Shown here one piece after another: positions 5,330 to 6,930 of a stretch of DNA of 6,930 nucleotides. A program made the translations under genes and the position numbers. The notes under the pieces are model-generated. The model saw only the letters and a program-made list of their open reading frames with translations. It made no database searches and was not told where the DNA came from. Position 1 is the stretch's first letter. Each line of letters opens with the position of its first letter. This stretch comes from Streptomycetales bacterium (lineage in GTDB: Bacteria; Actinomycetota; Actinomycetes; Prado026), in assembly GCA_025361995.1 (NCBI GenBank), contig JANYIP010000008.1, forward strand, positions 1 through 6,930, read 5' to 3'.

Positions 5330-6573
5330 CTTTCGCCCAGGTCGAGCGGGATCGAGTGGTAGTCGCGGAGCACGAAGGTGTCCCGCAGGACCGGCTCGGC
5401 GGCCGGGGCGAGCCGGGGGTAGCGCTCCAGCAGCAGCGGCAGCGAGATCTGCAGCTCGAGCCTCGCCAGCGGCGCGCCCAGGCAGAAGTGGATGCCGCCG
5501 CCGAAGCCGATGTGCGGGTTCGGGTCGCGACCGACGTCCAGCCGGTCGGCGTCGGCGAACACGGCCGGGTCCCGGTTCGCCGACCCCAGCAGCGCCGCGA
5601 CCTTCTCCCCGGCCCTGACGGGGACGCCGCCGATCTCGGTGTCGGCCTTGGCGGTGCGCTCGAAGAGGTGCAGCGGAGCGTCGTACCGCAGAAACTCCTC
5701 CACGGCCGTGGCGGCCAACCCCCAGGGGTCCGCGCGAAGCCGGGCCAGCTCGGCCGGGTGCTTCAGCAGCGCGACCATCCCGTTGCCGAAGCCGTTCACG
5801 CTGGCCTCGTGGCCGGCGTTGAGCAGCAGCACGCAGGTCGCGACGAGCTCGCGCTCGCTCAGCCGCTCGCCCGCGTCGGTGACCGCCACCAGGTGGCTCA
5901 CCAGGTCGTCACCGGGGTGGCTCCGCCGCTGCCGTGCCAGCTCGCCGATGTACGCGGCGAACTCGGCGCTCGCGGTCTGCGCCTCCTGCTCGGCGGCGGG
6001 GGTGCGGTCGTACTCGTACATCTTGACGATCGCCTGCGACCAGGGGCGCAGCAGCGGGCGGTCACCGCCGGGGATGCCGAGGAGCTCGGCGATCACCATG
6101 ACCGGCAGCGGCTCGGCGTAGTCCGCGATCAGGTCGGGGGGGCCGCTGCCGGTCCCCCCGGGCAGCTCGTCCAGCAGTCCGTCGGCGAGCTGACGTACCC
6201 GTGGGCGGAGCCGCTCGATGTGGCCGCGGGCGAAGGCCTTGGCGACCAGCGAGCGCAATCGGGTGTGCTGGGGTGGCTCGCTGTCCAGGATGGAGTCCGC
6301 GTGCAGCCAGTTGAACGTGTCCCAGACGTCAACATCACCGGCGGACCGGCGCGGCGAGAAGATCCGGCCAAGGCGCCGGTCACGCAGCACGGCGTCGGCG
6401 TCCGCGTAGGTGGCCGCCAGCCACAGGCCTAGATCGTCGTCCCAGACCGGGCGGCCGACCCGCCGCAGGACGTCGAACACCGCGTACGGGTCGGCGACGA
6501 ACGCTGGGTCCCGCGGGGAGAACCCCGCCGCCTCGTGCTGCCTCACCTGGGCCCGCCACCCTTCGTCCTTCAT
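5326..6573 (-). CDS. Cytochrome P450 monooxygenase (soluble bacterial class)
   Basis: A 415-residue soluble P450 that would need an external ferredoxin and reductase, neither of which is in this window. Landmarks are EPPQHTRLR (99-107, C helix), the I-helix core AGHEASVN (253-260), EFLR (293-296, the ExxR pair), and the haem loop FGGGIHFCLGAPLAR (357-371) with the thiolate ligand Cys364. The protein is complete with no membrane anchor. In the I helix the acid is Glu256, but the next position, normally Thr, is Ala257, followed by Ser258. P450eryF of erythromycin synthesis has the same Ala. ATG 6573 is preferred: it gives a typical length, and AGGGTGG (6587-6581) lies seven bases upstream. A GTG at 6630 would add 19 atypical residues without a ribosome site. 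It is first in the cassette with the exporter and MarR regulator and diverges from the permease. Substrate not deducible; CYP family not assigned. Confidence 0.94.
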   Translation of the reverse strand: MKDEGWRAQVRQHEAAGFSPRDPAFVADPYAVFDVLRRVGRPVWDDDLGLWLAATYADADAVLRDRRLGRIFSPRRSAGDVDVWDTFNWLHADSILDSEPPQHTRLRSLVAKAFARGHIERLRPRVRQLADGLLDELPGGTGSGPPDLIADYAEPLPVMVIAELLGIPGGDRPLLRPWSQAIVKMYEYDRTPAAEQEAQTASAEFAAYIGELARQRRSHPGDDLVSHLVAVTDAGERLSERELVATCVLLLNAGHEASVNGFGNGMVALLKHPAELARLRADPWGLAATAVEEFLRYDAPLHLFERTAKADTEIGGVPVRAGEKVAALLGSANRDPAVFADADRLDVGRDPNPHIGFGGGIHFCLGAPLARLELQISLPLLLERYPRLAPAAEPVLRDTFVLRDYHSIPLDLGES

Positions 6574-6733
6574 CCTTGAACCACCCTGCCCCCTCGAACA
6601 ACCGTTTCCGTCGAGGAACGCGAAAGTCACACATTCGAACCATTGAGTGCGCTATACCTCCGCGTAGGGGTGGCGGACCCGCCGTCTCCCCGATGCTCCC
6701 AGCGCTCTTGGATGTTCCGTTGGAGGGACAGTC
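6574..6733. promoter_or_regulatory. Divergent intergenic region, P450 / permease
   Basis: These 160 bp separate the P450 (minus) from the permease (plus) and should hold both promoters. TATAGC on the minus strand (6656-6651) is a possible -10 for the P450, without a recognisable -35. A GC-rich dyad GGCGG-AC-CCGCC lies at 6672-6683, and a TTCGAA palindrome at 6634-6639. Neither dyad resembles the TTAGTTCACA palindrome upstream of the exporter. No promoter can be assigned with confidence. Confidence 0.4.
6722..6727 (+). promoter_or_regulatory. Ribosome binding site of the permease
   Basis: GGAGGG lies six bases before GTG 6734 and supports that start codon. Confidence 0.75.
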
Positions 6734-6930
6734 GTGGTTGATACGAGCAGTCTCAGCGCGGACGAGCAGCGACTCGCTGAGCTCGGCTACAAGCAGGAGC
6801 TGAACCGCTCCTGGTCCGGGTTCTCGAACTTCGCGATCTCGTTCTCCATCATCTCGATCCTCGCCGGGTGCTTCACCACCTTCGGTGTGGGCTGGAACAA
6901 CGGGGGGCCCGCAGCGATCGCCTGGGGCTG
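6734..6930 (+). CDS. APC-superfamily amino acid permease, N-terminal part (cut by right edge)
   Basis: The first 65 codons of a membrane permease. A short polar N-terminus with DEQRLAELGYKQELNRSW (10-27) leads into the first membrane helix, FSNFAISFSIISILAGCF (30-47), then TTFGVGWNNGGP (48-59) and AIAWG at the edge. This N-terminus is characteristic of the amino acid/GABA/choline permease branch of the APC superfamily, which imports amino acids or amines using an ion gradient. The usual Gly-rich unwound segment of helix 1 appears as ILAGCFTTFG. GTG 6734 follows GGAGGG at good spacing. It diverges from the P450 gene, so a functional link is possible but not shown. The substrate cannot be told from the fragment, and the rest lies outside the window. 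Confidence 0.85.
   Translation, partial: MVDTSSLSADEQRLAELGYKQELNRSWSGFSNFAISFSIISILAGCFTTFGVGWNNGGPAAIAWG

Noticed and set aside
5356..6432. Plus-strand open frame of 358 codons opposite the P450
   Set aside because: A shadow frame rich in Arg, Gln and Val with no recognisable motif; the P450 haem and I-helix motifs are on the other strand.
6672..6683. GGCGG-AC-CCGCC dyad as a terminator or operator
   Set aside because: Short GC dyads are frequent by chance at this base composition, the 2-base loop is too small for a stable hairpin, and no T-run follows. Noted only inside the intergenic entry.

Overview
The window is very GC-rich, gene-dense and rich in GTG starts and 4-bp start/stop overlaps. 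This points to a high-GC actinobacterium; genus cannot be told from this sequence alone. It holds eight protein genes: six complete and two cut by the window edges. I see no tRNA, rRNA, CRISPR array, transposase or integrase.

Left block (1-1972, minus strand): a compact cofactor operon read right to left. It runs from a Rossmann/DUF2520 dehydrogenase-like protein to panC (pantothenate synthetase) to nadB (L-aspartate oxidase, cut by the left edge). Both junctions are 4-bp GTGA overlaps, so translation is probably coupled. The products tie coenzyme A and NAD synthesis together. PanC joins pantoate to beta-alanine, which many bacteria make from aspartate, and NadB oxidises aspartate as the first step of de novo NAD synthesis. 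panD is not between panC and nadB.

Middle (2032-3075, plus strand): a class I SAM-dependent methyltransferase of the MidA/NDUFAF7-like family. It diverges from the cofactor operon across 59 bp and carries an in-frame 9-bp tandem repeat near its 3' end. Its last 11 bp overlap tail-to-tail with the marR gene.

Right block (3065-6573, minus strand): a three-gene cassette in transcription order cytochrome P450, 14-helix DHA2-type MFS exporter, MarR-family regulator. Exporter and regulator overlap by 4 bp (ATGA). In the 69-bp gap between P450 and exporter, starting inside the P450 stop codon, lies an AT-rich 39-bp two-tier palindrome that is probably the operator for the MarR protein. The arrangement suggests a small-molecule oxidation/export/sensing module. 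The P450 has alanine where most P450s have the oxygen-activating threonine.

Right edge (6734-6930, plus strand): the start of an APC-superfamily amino acid permease, divergent from the P450 across 160 bp.

Most genes are recognisable families. The least expected elements are the nested palindrome, the P450 active-site substitution, and the DUF2520 protein as a possible ketopantoate reductase.
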